A stretch of 64,000 nt of DNA from Microbacteriaceae bacterium (lineage in GTDB: Bacteria > Actinomycetota > Actinomycetes > Actinomycetales > Microbacteriaceae): positions 620,001 to 684,000 of the forward strand of contig JAPSJW010000001.1 in NCBI GenBank assembly GCA_031177985.1, read 5' to 3'. Under the pieces are notes generated by a model that was given only the letters and a program-made list of their open reading frames with translations, ran no database searches and had not been told where the DNA came from. How positions within the stretch are numbered: the stretch's first letter is position 1; each line of letters begins with the position of its first letter. Position numbers and translations under genes: made by a program. Positions 24,613 to 33,174 of this stretch are shown here, one piece after another.

Positions 24613-25920
24613 TCAGGAGGTCGCCACGCGGCCGCCGCCGACGAGCCGGTCGATCGCCTCGAGCGGGATGTCGACCCAATCGGGCCGGTTGCGGCCCTCG
24701 TAGATGACCTCGTAGACGGCCTTGTCGAGCTCGAAGGCGTCGAGCAGGGTGCGGTGGGCGAGCGGGTCGCCGCCCGAGGCGCCGGCGTAGCCGATGAGGA
24801 AGTTGCCGCGGGCGCTCTCGGTCCACTCCTTCGCCCAGCGCTCGGACACCCCGCCGGATCCGGCGTGCTTGCCGTAGGCGCCGGCGTAGTCGAACGACCG
24901 CAGCATCCCCGCGACGTCACGCAGGGCGGGCTCTGGCAGCGAGCGCTCCGCGAGGGTGCGCAGCGGCTCCCCCTCGAAGTCGATGAACGTCCAGCGGTCG
25001 GCGCCGCGCAGCACCTGGCCGAGGTGCAGGTCGCCGTGGATGCGCTGCAGCGGGGGCCAGGCGGCGTCGCGCGCGGCGTCGTAGGCGGCCTCGATCGCGT
25101 CGCGATGCAGCGCGAGCCGCGGCACGACGTCGATCGCCTGGGCAAGACGCTGGTGCCAGACCGCGGCCATGCCGATCGTGTCGCCCATCGATGCCTCCCG
25201 AGCGGGCAGCTGCTCGGCGAGCACGCGGTGCATCACGGCGGTGGCGCGGCCGAGCTCTCGCGCGGGGTCGTCCCATCGCTGCCCGGCGGCGACCGCCTCG
25301 AGTGCGATGTCCCAACCGTCGCGGGCGCCCGAGATGAACTCCTGGATGATCGCGAGATGCCCCGTGTCACGGCGGCCCTTCGCGTCCTCCCACTCGGTGG
25401 CGACGGCGCCGATGAACTTCGGCACGAACGGCACGCCCGCCTCGCTGAGCACGCTCTGCAGCTCGACGTCGGGGTTCTGTCCGTGGTGGATGACGCGGAA
25501 GACCTTGATCATGAGCTGACTGCCGTCGTCTCGAGTCGCAACGATCGAGGTGTTCGACTGCTCGCCGCTCAGCACCTTGCTGGAGGTGACAGGGGCCCCC
25601 GTGCCCTCCGTCGCCGCGAGCAGCGACGGCGCGAACGCAGGGTCGTAGGCGGCGTCGAACAGGTAGGAGTCGTCATCCGCCTTGCCGATGTAGGTGGGGC
25701 CGGTGCCGCGCGGGATCGTCGTGCGCAGCACGACGGGCACCTGGTAGACCGGCCGCCTCGCGTCGTTCTCGTCGAGCAGCAGCAGCACCCGCAGCCGGGC
25801 GTCCGGGTCGGTGCTCGCGAGCTCGAGTTCCTGCTGCACCCGCAGCTGGGGAGCGCTTCCCTTGCCGGCGTACCACCGCTGCCGGCCGATCCAGTCGCTG
25901 ATGCTCTCCGTCGTACCCAT
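24613..25920 (-). CDS. mak: Maltokinase
   Basis: 435 residues. It phosphorylates maltose to maltose 1-phosphate in the GlgE alpha-glucan/trehalose pathway. An N-terminal cap (WIGRQRWYAGKG at 11-22, and PRGTGPTYIGKADDD) precedes an aminoglycoside-kinase-like core with IHGDLHLGQVL (catalytic Asp) and TFIDFEGEPLR (metal-binding Asp). In many actinobacteria it is fused to or next to treS and glgE; here neither is nearby, so its partners lie elsewhere. The window's GH65 phosphorylase could also consume maltose or trehalose. Confidence 0.9.
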   Translation of the reverse strand: MGTTESISDWIGRQRWYAGKGSAPQLRVQQELELASTDPDARLRVLLLLDENDARRPVYQVPVVLRTTIPRGTGPTYIGKADDDSYLFDAAYDPAFAPSLLAATEGTGAPVTSSKVLSGEQSNTSIVATRDDGSQLMIKVFRVIHHGQNPDVELQSVLSEAGVPFVPKFIGAVATEWEDAKGRRDTGHLAIIQEFISGARDGWDIALEAVAAGQRWDDPARELGRATAVMHRVLAEQLPAREASMGDTIGMAAVWHQRLAQAIDVVPRLALHRDAIEAAYDAARDAAWPPLQRIHGDLHLGQVLRGADRWTFIDFEGEPLRTLAERSLPEPALRDVAGMLRSFDYAGAYGKHAGSGGVSERWAKEWTESARGNFLIGYAGASGGDPLAHRTLLDAFELDKAVYEVIYEGRNRPDWVDIPLEAIDRLVGGGRVATS

Positions 25921-26091
25921 GCGGAAAGGTCTACCCCCCTTCCTGGGGGAACGACTGGAATCCCAGCGCCGGTTGCCGCGGTGCGGGAGTATGCGTTATT
26001 GCGTGTTTCGCGCGCGTGAACATCGGGTGGTCGACTTGCGAACCGATCGGTCTACCCCGACGATGAAGCAGGAACCGTGCAGGGAGGTGTC
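25921..26091. promoter_or_regulatory. Divergent promoter region of maltokinase and a small Cys/His protein
   Basis: 171 bases with relatively AT-rich bases around 25990-26015 (TATGCGTTATTGCGTGTTT). GGTCTACCCC occurs twice (near 25927 and 26050). Nothing else is recognised. Confidence 0.35.
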
Positions 26092-26208
26092 ATGTTCGTC
26101 GTGAGCTCGTGCTCGATTCACCACATGGTGATGGTCGAGCGGTCGAAGGTCGACGGACACGTCGTCGACCGCTCCTGGTGCCCCATCTGCGACGGCAAGG
26201 GCTCCTAG
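26092..26208 (+). CDS. 38-residue Cys/His-rich small protein
   Basis: A very short frame with a strong ribosome-binding site (AGGGAGGTG at 26081-26089) and an ATG at a fitting distance. The peptide has Cys7, His10, His11, His23 and a CPIC knuckle (Cys30, Cys33), spaced as in a small zinc-binding fold, and ends DGKGS. No membrane segment. The stop lies 4 bases from that of the convergent MFS gene. I know no function. The support is the start signal and the metal-ligand pattern. Confidence 0.6.
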   Translation: MFVVSSCSIHHMVMVERSKVDGHVVDRSWCPICDGKGS

Positions 26209-26211
26209 CCG

Positions 26212-27567
26212 TCACTCCCCGAGCGAGGTGCCTTTGAGCTCGGGCAGCGCGAACGCCGCGGCCGCAGCCACGAGGAACACCGCGCCGAAGACCACGAAGA
26301 GCAGGATCGGCCCGCCGAGGATCACCAGCGGCGGAGCCGACAGCGGCGCGAGGATCGACGCGATCCGGCCCACGCCGGCAGCCCAGCCGGATCCGGTGCC
26401 GCGCAGCGAGGTCGGGTACAGCTCGGGGGTCGCGGCGTAGAGGGCCCCCCACGCTCCGAGGTTGAAGAACGAGAGCAGCATCCCCGACGCGACGATCTGC
26501 ACGACGGAGCCGCTCACCGCACCGAAGCCGAAGACGGATGCCGCGGCGGCCGAGCCCAGCAGGAACGTCGCGAGGGTGGCCCGCCTGCCCCACCGCTCCA
26601 CCAGGAAGGCGGCGACCGCATACCCGGGAAGCTGGGCGAGGGTGATCAGCAGCGTGTACTCGAAGGAGCGCACGAGCGGGAAGCCCGCATTGACCAGCAG
26701 GGTCGGCAGCCAGATGAAGGCGCCGTAGTACGAGAAGTTCACGGTGAACCAGACGAGCCAGATCGCCACCGTGCGGCGACGGAGGCCAGGCGCGAACAGG
26801 TCCGCGAGCCGCCGCCCTGTGCTCTCCTGCACGGCCGGAGGTGCTTCGGGCACCTCGTCGGGGATCCGGGTGATGGCGGGAGAGGCCTCGAACTCCCGCA
26901 CGACCCGCTCGGCCTCCTCGTGGCGACCGCGAGCCACCAGGAACCGCACCGACTCGGGCAGACCCCAGCGCACGACTACCGCCCAGACCGCGGGCAGCGC
27001 CCCGACCAGGAGCGCCCAGCGCCATCCGTCGTCGCTCGCCGGTACCACGAGGTAGCCGAGCAGGGCGGCGCCGGTCCACCCGACCGCCCAGAACGCCTCG
27101 AGGATCACGACGACCCGTCCGCGCATGCGCGCAGGCGTCAGCTCGCTCACCAGGGTCGACGCGACCGGAAGTTCCGCCCCGAGCCCCAACCCGACCACGA
27201 AGCGCAGCGCGAGAAGGGCCCCCACCGACCAGGCGAGGGCTGAGGCGCCGGTCGCGAGACCGTAGACGAGGAGCGTGAGAGCGAAGACCTGTTTGCGGCC
27301 GATCCGGTCGGCGAGCAGTCCGCCGACAGCTGCTCCGATGGCCATGCCCGCGAAGCCGGCCGAGGCCACCCAGGCGAGCGCCTGATCCCCTGCACCCCAG
27401 GTGATCGAGAGCTGGGCGATGACGAACGAGATGATCCCGACGTCGAGCGCGTCGAGAGCCCATCCGATGCCGGAGCCGCCGAGCAGCTTCGCATGGGCTC
27501 TCGTGAACGGCAGCCGGTCGAGCCGGGCGGTCAGGCTGGGCGTGGTGCTGGTCGCGTGCTGCGTCAT
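26212..27567 (-). CDS. MFS transporter (sugar-porter/aromatic-acid type)
   Basis: 451 residues with twelve membrane helices and a central cytoplasmic loop (about 205-245). Motifs include GWALDALDVGIISFVIAQL in helix 1, GGLLADRIGRKQVFALTLL between helices 2 and 3, RFVVGLGLGAELPVASTLVSE, and PESVRFLVARGRHEEAERV, typical of the metabolite:H+ symporter group that contains aromatic-acid and niacin permeases. The substrate is unknown. It lies next to the cyanophycin operon on the same strand, with an 85-base gap. Confidence 0.9.
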   Translation of the reverse strand: MTQHATSTTPSLTARLDRLPFTRAHAKLLGGSGIGWALDALDVGIISFVIAQLSITWGAGDQALAWVASAGFAGMAIGAAVGGLLADRIGRKQVFALTLLVYGLATGASALAWSVGALLALRFVVGLGLGAELPVASTLVSELTPARMRGRVVVILEAFWAVGWTGAALLGYLVVPASDDGWRWALLVGALPAVWAVVVRWGLPESVRFLVARGRHEEAERVVREFEASPAITRIPDEVPEAPPAVQESTGRRLADLFAPGLRRRTVAIWLVWFTVNFSYYGAFIWLPTLLVNAGFPLVRSFEYTLLITLAQLPGYAVAAFLVERWGRRATLATFLLGSAAAASVFGFGAVSGSVVQIVASGMLLSFFNLGAWGALYAATPELYPTSLRGTGSGWAAGVGRIASILAPLSAPPLVILGGPILLFVVFGAVFLVAAAAAFALPELKGTSLGE

Positions 27568-27652
27568 GGCGGGTCCTCGTCGGGTCGGCGCAGAAGTCTC
27601 CGACGGTAGCGGATGCCGCGGCTCCCGGTCCTCCTGTTACGAGAAGTTCCGC

Positions 27653-28462
27653 TCAGCCCTCCGCCGGATGGGGAACCCCGTGCGGCCGCCGCGTCGCCAG
27701 GTCGAATCCGTCGCCAGACGAGAGCACGTGCAGCCTGACGTCGTAGATCGAGAGGGCACCTTCCTGGCTGCCTTCGGCGATGTTCGACTGGCTCACCGTC
27801 TCGCCGTCGACGACGTAGACCGCGCCGGAGCCGAGCACGCGGAAGTCCTCGCCCTCGACGACGATTGCGGTGTCCTCGTCGATGCCGATACCGAGCACCC
27901 GCGGGCTGTGCGCGACGGCGCCGAGGAGCCTCCCGATCCGCCCGCGCTCAGCGAAGTGCTGGTCGATGATCGCGTCGCGCAGCATGCCGAGCCCTGGCGC
28001 CATGTGCAGGTCGCCGATGCGGTACGACTCCGAGCTCGGCCCGCGCACGAGCATCGTGTCGCTCATGACGGATGCGCCCGCCGAGGTGCCGGCGATCACC
28101 CCGCCCTGGGCGCGGATCTCGCGGATGCGCTCTTCGATCGGGGTGTCGCCGAGCTGACTGCTGATGCGCAGCTGGTCGCCGCCGCTGAAGAAGACGCCGG
28201 CCGCGTCGTCGAGCAGGGCGAGCTTCTCAGGGTCGTGGGTCTCCGCCCGGTCCTCGAGGTAGAGCTCGACGAGCTCTCCGATGCCGAGGTCGTCGAAGGC
28301 GTCGCGGTAGCTCTCGTAGTACCCGTCCGGATTGTGCGAGGCGACCGTCGCGAGCACCAGCTTGCGCGGCCCGACGGCCTCGGCGACGGCTTTCAGGATG
28401 ACGCGGTCACCCTCGCGGTCCTCGTGTCCTCCGATGATGAACAGCGGTCCAGGCGTCGTCAT
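27653..28462 (-). CDS. cphB: Cyanophycinase
   Basis: 269 residues, no signal peptide, so intracellular. A peptidase S51 enzyme that cuts cyanophycin into beta-Asp-Arg dipeptides. Visible: FIIGGHEDREGD at 8-19, FFSGGDQLRI at 91-100, and nucleophile elbow GTSAGAS with Ser127; the HFAERGRIGRLL motif supplies the His. ATG overlaps the stop of the isoaspartyl peptidase gene (ATGA at 28459-28462). It is last in the order cphA, iaaA, cphB, so one transcript covers synthesis and both steps of breakdown. Confidence 0.94.
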   Translation of the reverse strand: MTTPGPLFIIGGHEDREGDRVILKAVAEAVGPRKLVLATVASHNPDGYYESYRDAFDDLGIGELVELYLEDRAETHDPEKLALLDDAAGVFFSGGDQLRISSQLGDTPIEERIREIRAQGGVIAGTSAGASVMSDTMLVRGPSSESYRIGDLHMAPGLGMLRDAIIDQHFAERGRIGRLLGAVAHSPRVLGIGIDEDTAIVVEGEDFRVLGSGAVYVVDGETVSQSNIAEGSQEGALSIYDVRLHVLSSGDGFDLATRRPHGVPHPAEG

Positions 28463-29352
28463 CCCACTCCCTGCGTCTCGTCCTCGGTGACGCGCAGGTA
28501 GGCGCGCACCGGTGTGCGGGCATCCGTGTAGGCGACCGCGAAGTCGGGACTGTTGTGTCCCCAACGCACCCGGCCGTGCGAGTCGAGGAGGATGATGCCG
28601 GCCTCGCCCTCGACCCGCTCGAGGCGCTCGAGCGCCGCTCCGATCGGATTGGAGCCGACGCCGGCATCCAACGAGGCCATGACGTGCGCGGCGAGGGCGA
28701 CCCGCGAGATGCTCTCGCCGTCACCCGACAGGGCGACCCCTCCTATGCCGTCCTCGGCATACAACCCGCAGCCCGGGAGGGGGCTGTCGCCGACCCGCCC
28801 AGGAAGGCTGCCCGGCAGTCCCCCGGTGGAGGTGCCTGCCGCGATCCGCCCCATGTCGTCCATCGCCACCGCGCCCACCGTGTCGAGAGCGTCGGTGGCG
28901 GTCTCGTCGCCGGTCGGATTCAGCTGCTCGGGGTCGACGAGCTCGGCGCCGTGGTCCTCGGCGAAGCGCTCGGCGCCCTCGGCTACCAGCAGGGTCTCCT
29001 TCTGCGTCAGCAGGGCCGCCGCGACCGAGATTGGATGCTTGAGTCTGCGGACGGCGCCCACGCCGCCGACATCGAGGGTCTCGCCGTTCATGATCGCCGC
29101 GTCGCACTCGACGTCCCCATCGCTGTTGCGCACCGATCCCCTGGCCGCATTGAAGGTCGGGTCCTCCTCGAGGGCGCGGATCGCCGCCTCGACGGCGTCG
29201 GTGGCGCAACCGCCTCGAGCGAGCACGGCCTGCCCGACCTCGGCGGCCGCCGCCACCCCCGCCCGGTGCCGCTCAGCCTGCTCCGGAGGGATCTCCTTGG
29301 CACCGCCGTGGACGACGATCGCCCAGTGCTGGCTGTTCACCCGATCAGGCAT
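28459..29352 (-). CDS. iaaA: Isoaspartyl dipeptidase / plant-type L-asparaginase
   Basis: 297 residues. An Ntn-hydrolase precursor that self-cleaves before Thr158 (DTVGAVAMD), the new N-terminal nucleophile. Other motifs: WAIVVHGGAKEIPPE at the start, GTSTGGLPGSLPGRVGDSPLPG after the nucleophile, and the small-subunit end. In this operon it should hydrolyse the beta-Asp-Arg dipeptides from cyanophycinase into aspartate and arginine. ATG at 29352 overlaps the cphA stop by 8 bases; its own stop overlaps cphB by 4. Confidence 0.93.
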   Translation of the reverse strand: MPDRVNSQHWAIVVHGGAKEIPPEQAERHRAGVAAAAEVGQAVLARGGCATDAVEAAIRALEEDPTFNAARGSVRNSDGDVECDAAIMNGETLDVGGVGAVRRLKHPISVAAALLTQKETLLVAEGAERFAEDHGAELVDPEQLNPTGDETATDALDTVGAVAMDDMGRIAAGTSTGGLPGSLPGRVGDSPLPGCGLYAEDGIGGVALSGDGESISRVALAAHVMASLDAGVGSNPIGAALERLERVEGEAGIILLDSHGRVRWGHNSPDFAVAYTDARTPVRAYLRVTEDETQGVG

Positions 29353-32026
29353 GGAGCGCCCCCTGCTTCTTCGCGCGGTCCTCGACGAAGGAGCCCCTGA
29401 ACTCCTGGATCCGCCGCCACACGCCGTCCACGTCGGTCGGCATCACGACGACCAGGTCGCGAGGGCCCGCGGAGCGCAGCGCGGCATCGACCGCCTCACC
29501 CTCGTCGACGATGCGACGCACGCTCGACGGATCCATGCCGGCGTCGACAGCGCCCTCCGACAGCAGGGCGACCACTCCGCCGGCCTGCCTGCCACGGCCG
29601 TCCGGACGCTCGCGGAAGATCAGCTCGTCGAAGAGCCCGGCAGCGATCTGTCCCATCTCCCGGATGTCCTCGTCGCGGCGGTCGCCAGGGATGCTCACGA
29701 CGCCGATCGTGCGCTCGTGCCGCCCGCGGAGCCGCTGGACGACCGTGCCGATCGCGCGGAGCGCGGCCGGGTTGTGCGCGTAGTCGAGGATCGTCGTGAA
29801 GCCAGGGGAGCGCGTGAGGTTCAACCGCCCGGGATTCTGCTCGAACGTCGACTCGAAGTCGCTGAGCGCATCCGTGATCGTGGGGACTCCCACCCGCTGC
29901 ACGTAGGCCGCAGTCGCCGCCGCGAGCGCGTTCATGATGTTGAAGCGCGCCACTCCGCCGAGGGTCGCCGGGATGTCGACGGCGTCGATGAGCCGGATGC
30001 GCTCGTCGCCGTCGAACAGCACCAGCGCGTCGTCCTCGAGCGCCGCGACGAGACCGCCGGCCCGGAGGTTCTCCTCGAGCAGCGGCGGCCACTCCGACCG
30101 GGGCCGCAGTGTGAGGAAGGCGAGCCGACCGCGGGCGCGCCGCGCCATCCGCAGCGTCAGCGGATCGTCGGCGTTGAGGATGCTCGTGCCGCGGCGGCGG
30201 ACGTGCTGCACCACGACCTGCTTGACGCGAGCCAGCTCCTCGAGCGTCTCGACACCCTTGAGCCCGAGGTGGTCGGCGCTGATGTTGAGCACGATCCCGA
30301 CATCGGCCGCGGGGAAGGCGAGGCCTTCGCGCAGGATCCCCCCGCGGGCGGTCTCGAGCACGGCTGCATCGACCGTGGGATCCGCGAGCACGAGGCGCGC
30401 GCTCCTCGGCCCGCTCGCGTCGGCCGCCTTCACCAGGTTGTCGTCGACGTAGATGCCGCTCGTCGTCGTCATGCCCACCGTGAGTCCGGCCCTGGCGAGG
30501 ATGTGGCCGAGCATGCGCACGGTCGTGGACTTGCCGTTGGTCCCGGTCACCGCCGTGACGGGGATGAGGCTCCGGCTGCCCGGCGGGTAGAGCAGGTCGA
30601 CGACCGGCCCCGCGACGTCGCGCGGCTGCCCCTCTGAGGGCTGCACGTGCATGCGGAACCCGGGTGCGGCGTTCACCTCGATGATGCCGCCGCCCGTCGT
30701 GCTCAGCGGTTCGGAGAGGTCGGGGGAGACGATGTCGAGCCCGGCGATGTCGAGCCCGATCACCTTCGCGGCGCGCTCGGCCAGGATGCGGTTGTCGGGG
30801 TGCAGCTGGTCGGTGCGGTCGGCCGCCTCGCCGCCCGTGGAGAGGTTCGCGGTGTCGCGCAGCAGCACCGGATGTCCGGCACCGGGCACGTCGACGAGCT
30901 CGAGTCCTTGCTTGGCGAGGAGATCGCGCACGTGGTCGTCGATCACGACCCGGGTGAGCACCTTCTCGTGCCCTGCGCCGCGACGCGGGTCGGCGTTCAG
31001 CCGGTCGACGAGCTGCTGCACGGTGCTGACTCCATCGCCGACGACCTGGGCGGGCATCCGCTCGGCCACGGCGACGACCCGGCCGCCGATGACGAGCACC
31101 CGGTAGTCGCGGCCGCGGAACTGCTCCTCGACCACGACCCTCCTGCTGTGCCGCGCCGCCTCCTCGAATCCGCGGCGCACCGCCTCGTCGCCGATCAGGT
31201 CGAGCGTGACCCCACGGCCGTGGTTGCCGTCCAGCGGCTTCGTGACCACGGGCCCGCGGATGCGCGCGGCCGCCGTCACGGCCTCGTCGGCGGTGCGCAC
31301 GACCGTGCCCCTGGGCACGGGGATGCCGGCGCTCGCGAGCAGCGACTTGGCCAGATCCTTGTTGCCGGCGTTCAGCACGCCGAGGTGCGAGGTCTCGCTC
31401 GTGATGCTCGCTCGCACGAGCTTCTGGCGCGAGCCCCAGCCGAGGCGCAGCAGGCTCTGCTCGTCGAGACGCTCGACCGGGATGCCGCGGCGCCGCGCGG
31501 CGTCGGCGATGGACTGCGTCGTCGGTCCGAGCGCGGCGCGCTGCACGAGCCGCGCGAGATCCTCGTCGCCGTCGCGCGTCAGGAGGTCCAGCCCCTCGAC
31601 CTGCGCGAACTCCTGCGGCAGAAGCGAGGCGACGAGATCGAGCGCCTGGCGCCCGGCCAGCAGACCGGCAGCCTCGACCGTGTAGGCGTAGAGCACGTTG
31701 TAGACGCCGGGCGAGCCCTTCACCGACCGGGTCTTGCCGCGGGTCACGGGGGAGCCTGCGGAGGTCTGCAGCTCGAGGGCCACGTGCTCGACGACGTGAC
31801 CGATCCAGGTGCCCTCGCGCAGGCGCTCGACGAGACCTCCCGGTCGACCTCGGCTGCACCCGTGCAGCTCGAGCCCCGGCAGCCGCTCGAGCAGCGCATC
31901 CGCGAATCCCGGAAGGGTGCTCGTCGGCCGCTCGTCGAGCGCTCCGAGATCCAGCGCGAAGCGGATCATCGGCGTCGCACTGTAGAGGTGCGGTCCGCGG
32001 TACACGGACCGATCGAGCACACGCAT
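29345..32026 (-). CDS. cphA: Cyanophycin synthetase
   Basis: 893 residues from the ATG at 32026, preferred over one 6 bases upstream because AAGGA is then correctly spaced. It polymerises aspartate and arginine into cyanophycin using ATP. Layout: N-terminal domain (1-160), ATP-grasp domain (about 220-470; LNAGNKDLAKSLL, KPLDGNHGRGVT, GGIIEVNAAPG) and a Mur-ligase-like domain with P-loop GTNGKST at 495-501. All motifs of the Arg- and Asp-adding sites seem intact. It starts a three-gene degradation/synthesis operon. Length is normal for the family. Confidence 0.95.
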   Translation of the reverse strand: MRVLDRSVYRGPHLYSATPMIRFALDLGALDERPTSTLPGFADALLERLPGLELHGCSRGRPGGLVERLREGTWIGHVVEHVALELQTSAGSPVTRGKTRSVKGSPGVYNVLYAYTVEAAGLLAGRQALDLVASLLPQEFAQVEGLDLLTRDGDEDLARLVQRAALGPTTQSIADAARRRGIPVERLDEQSLLRLGWGSRQKLVRASITSETSHLGVLNAGNKDLAKSLLASAGIPVPRGTVVRTADEAVTAAARIRGPVVTKPLDGNHGRGVTLDLIGDEAVRRGFEEAARHSRRVVVEEQFRGRDYRVLVIGGRVVAVAERMPAQVVGDGVSTVQQLVDRLNADPRRGAGHEKVLTRVVIDDHVRDLLAKQGLELVDVPGAGHPVLLRDTANLSTGGEAADRTDQLHPDNRILAERAAKVIGLDIAGLDIVSPDLSEPLSTTGGGIIEVNAAPGFRMHVQPSEGQPRDVAGPVVDLLYPPGSRSLIPVTAVTGTNGKSTTVRMLGHILARAGLTVGMTTTSGIYVDDNLVKAADASGPRSARLVLADPTVDAAVLETARGGILREGLAFPAADVGIVLNISADHLGLKGVETLEELARVKQVVVQHVRRRGTSILNADDPLTLRMARRARGRLAFLTLRPRSEWPPLLEENLRAGGLVAALEDDALVLFDGDERIRLIDAVDIPATLGGVARFNIMNALAAATAAYVQRVGVPTITDALSDFESTFEQNPGRLNLTRSPGFTTILDYAHNPAALRAIGTVVQRLRGRHERTIGVVSIPGDRRDEDIREMGQIAAGLFDELIFRERPDGRGRQAGGVVALLSEGAVDAGMDPSSVRRIVDEGEAVDAALRSAGPRDLVVVMPTDVDGVWRRIQEFRGSFVEDRAKKQGALHA

Positions 32027-32167
32027 CGGCATCCTTCCGGTCGACGTCGACTCTGCCCTCACGGTAGGTGTGTCGAGAAAACGGCGGACAGGGCTTGCCA
32101 GCGGATGCGCGGGGACGTAATGCGGCTCGAGCGGCGCGCGTCTGTCTGCCGCCATTACCCTGTCGGC

Positions 32168-32695
32168 ATGACCCCCGACACCGTGGGACTGCTCACCGCC
32201 CTCGCCGACGCGGAGCGGATCGCCGTGCTCGGCTGGTTCGCCGCGCGGAGCGAGGGGAGCTCGCTCACGGATGCGGCGAACGGCACCGGGCTGCCGATCA
32301 AGCGCCTGCAGAAGGTGGTCGCGCCGCTGCTCGGGGCGGGCCTGGTCGTCCGCTCGGAGGACGGCTTCCGATTCGATCCCGAGCCGCTGCGCCGGGCGTC
32401 GACGGCCGCCCTCGGCGAGCTGCCGATGGGTCGGGCGCTCGCCGAGCATCCGCGTCTCAACTCGGTCGTGCACAACGGGATGGCGACGCGGCTCCCGGTG
32501 CAGTCGGAGCTCAAGACCGAGCTCGCGCGAGTCCTGGCGTCGCTGCTGCCCGCGTTCGACCGGGCGACCGAGCCGGAGCTGAACGGATGGCTCGCGGCGC
32601 TCACCACCGACGTGCCGCTCATGCGGCGCCTGCTCGTCGACGAGGGCCTGCTCGACCGTTCGCCCGACGGCGCCGAGTACCGGCGGCCAGGGTGA
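32168..32695 (+). CDS. DUF2087-domain protein with N-terminal winged helix
   Basis: 175 residues. Residues 1-75 look like an ArsR-type HTH (LLTALADAERIAVLGWFAA, then GLPIKRLQKVVAPLLGAGLVV). The C-terminal 75 residues match DUF2087 (LLPAFDRATEPELNGWLAALTTDVPLMRRLLVDEGLLDRSPDGAEYRR). Probably a transcriptional regulator. The stop overlaps the GTG of the next gene. Confidence 0.82.
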   Translation: MTPDTVGLLTALADAERIAVLGWFAARSEGSSLTDAANGTGLPIKRLQKVVAPLLGAGLVVRSEDGFRFDPEPLRRASTAALGELPMGRALAEHPRLNSVVHNGMATRLPVQSELKTELARVLASLLPAFDRATEPELNGWLAALTTDVPLMRRLLVDEGLLDRSPDGAEYRRPG

Positions 32696-33162
32696 GTTAT
32701 CAGCTGACGGACGCGCGATCCGTAGCGTTCGCGGAAGCCGTGCTGCGGCAGGAGTCGGAGCGGCTGGCGGCGGCGGGTGTCCCGGGTGAGCTGCTGCTCA
32801 CCGGTGGCAGCAGCCTCGAAGGGCTCCTGACGAAGGGCGACATCGACCTGCACCTGCGGGTGACGGCTGAGCAGTTCGCTGAAGCGGTGGAGCGGCTCTC
32901 GGAGGTCCACGACGTCGTGCACCCCGAGATCTGGACGAGGCAGTTCGCGACCTTCGAGCGGCCGGGGCAGCCGCCCGTCGGCATCGCGGTGACCGTGATC
33001 GACTCTGAGCACGACCGTCGCTTCGTACGCACCTGGCAGCGGATGCGGTCCGACCCCGCCGCGAGGGAGACCTACAACGGGCTCAAGCGCGCCGGAGGGG
33101 ACGTCGAGGAGCGCAAGTCGCGCTTCTTCACGTCGATCAGCGAGGAGGACGCCCGCGAGTAG
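32692..33162 (+). CDS. GrpB/nucleotidyltransferase-like protein
   Basis: 156 residues starting at GTG 32692, which overlaps the previous stop (GTGA). LLLTGGSSLEGLLTKGDIDLHLRV near residue 37 is a nucleotidyltransferase-fold motif (GGSS...DID) and EIWTRQFATFERPG follows, the pattern of GrpB-like proteins. No clear activity is known for the group. Co-transcribed with the DUF2087 regulator and possibly with psuG 12 bases downstream. Confidence 0.72.
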   Translation: MSYQLTDARSVAFAEAVLRQESERLAAAGVPGELLLTGGSSLEGLLTKGDIDLHLRVTAEQFAEAVERLSEVHDVVHPEIWTRQFATFERPGQPPVGIAVTVIDSEHDRRFVRTWQRMRSDPAARETYNGLKRAGGDVEERKSRFFTSISEEDARE

Positions 33163-33174
33163 GCTGAGCCGGGT

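Noticed and set aside
29496-31859. A 787-codon frame overlapping cphA on the same strand
   Set aside because: Arg/Pro/Ala-rich out-of-frame translation of a gene with all cyanophycin synthetase motifs in the other frame.
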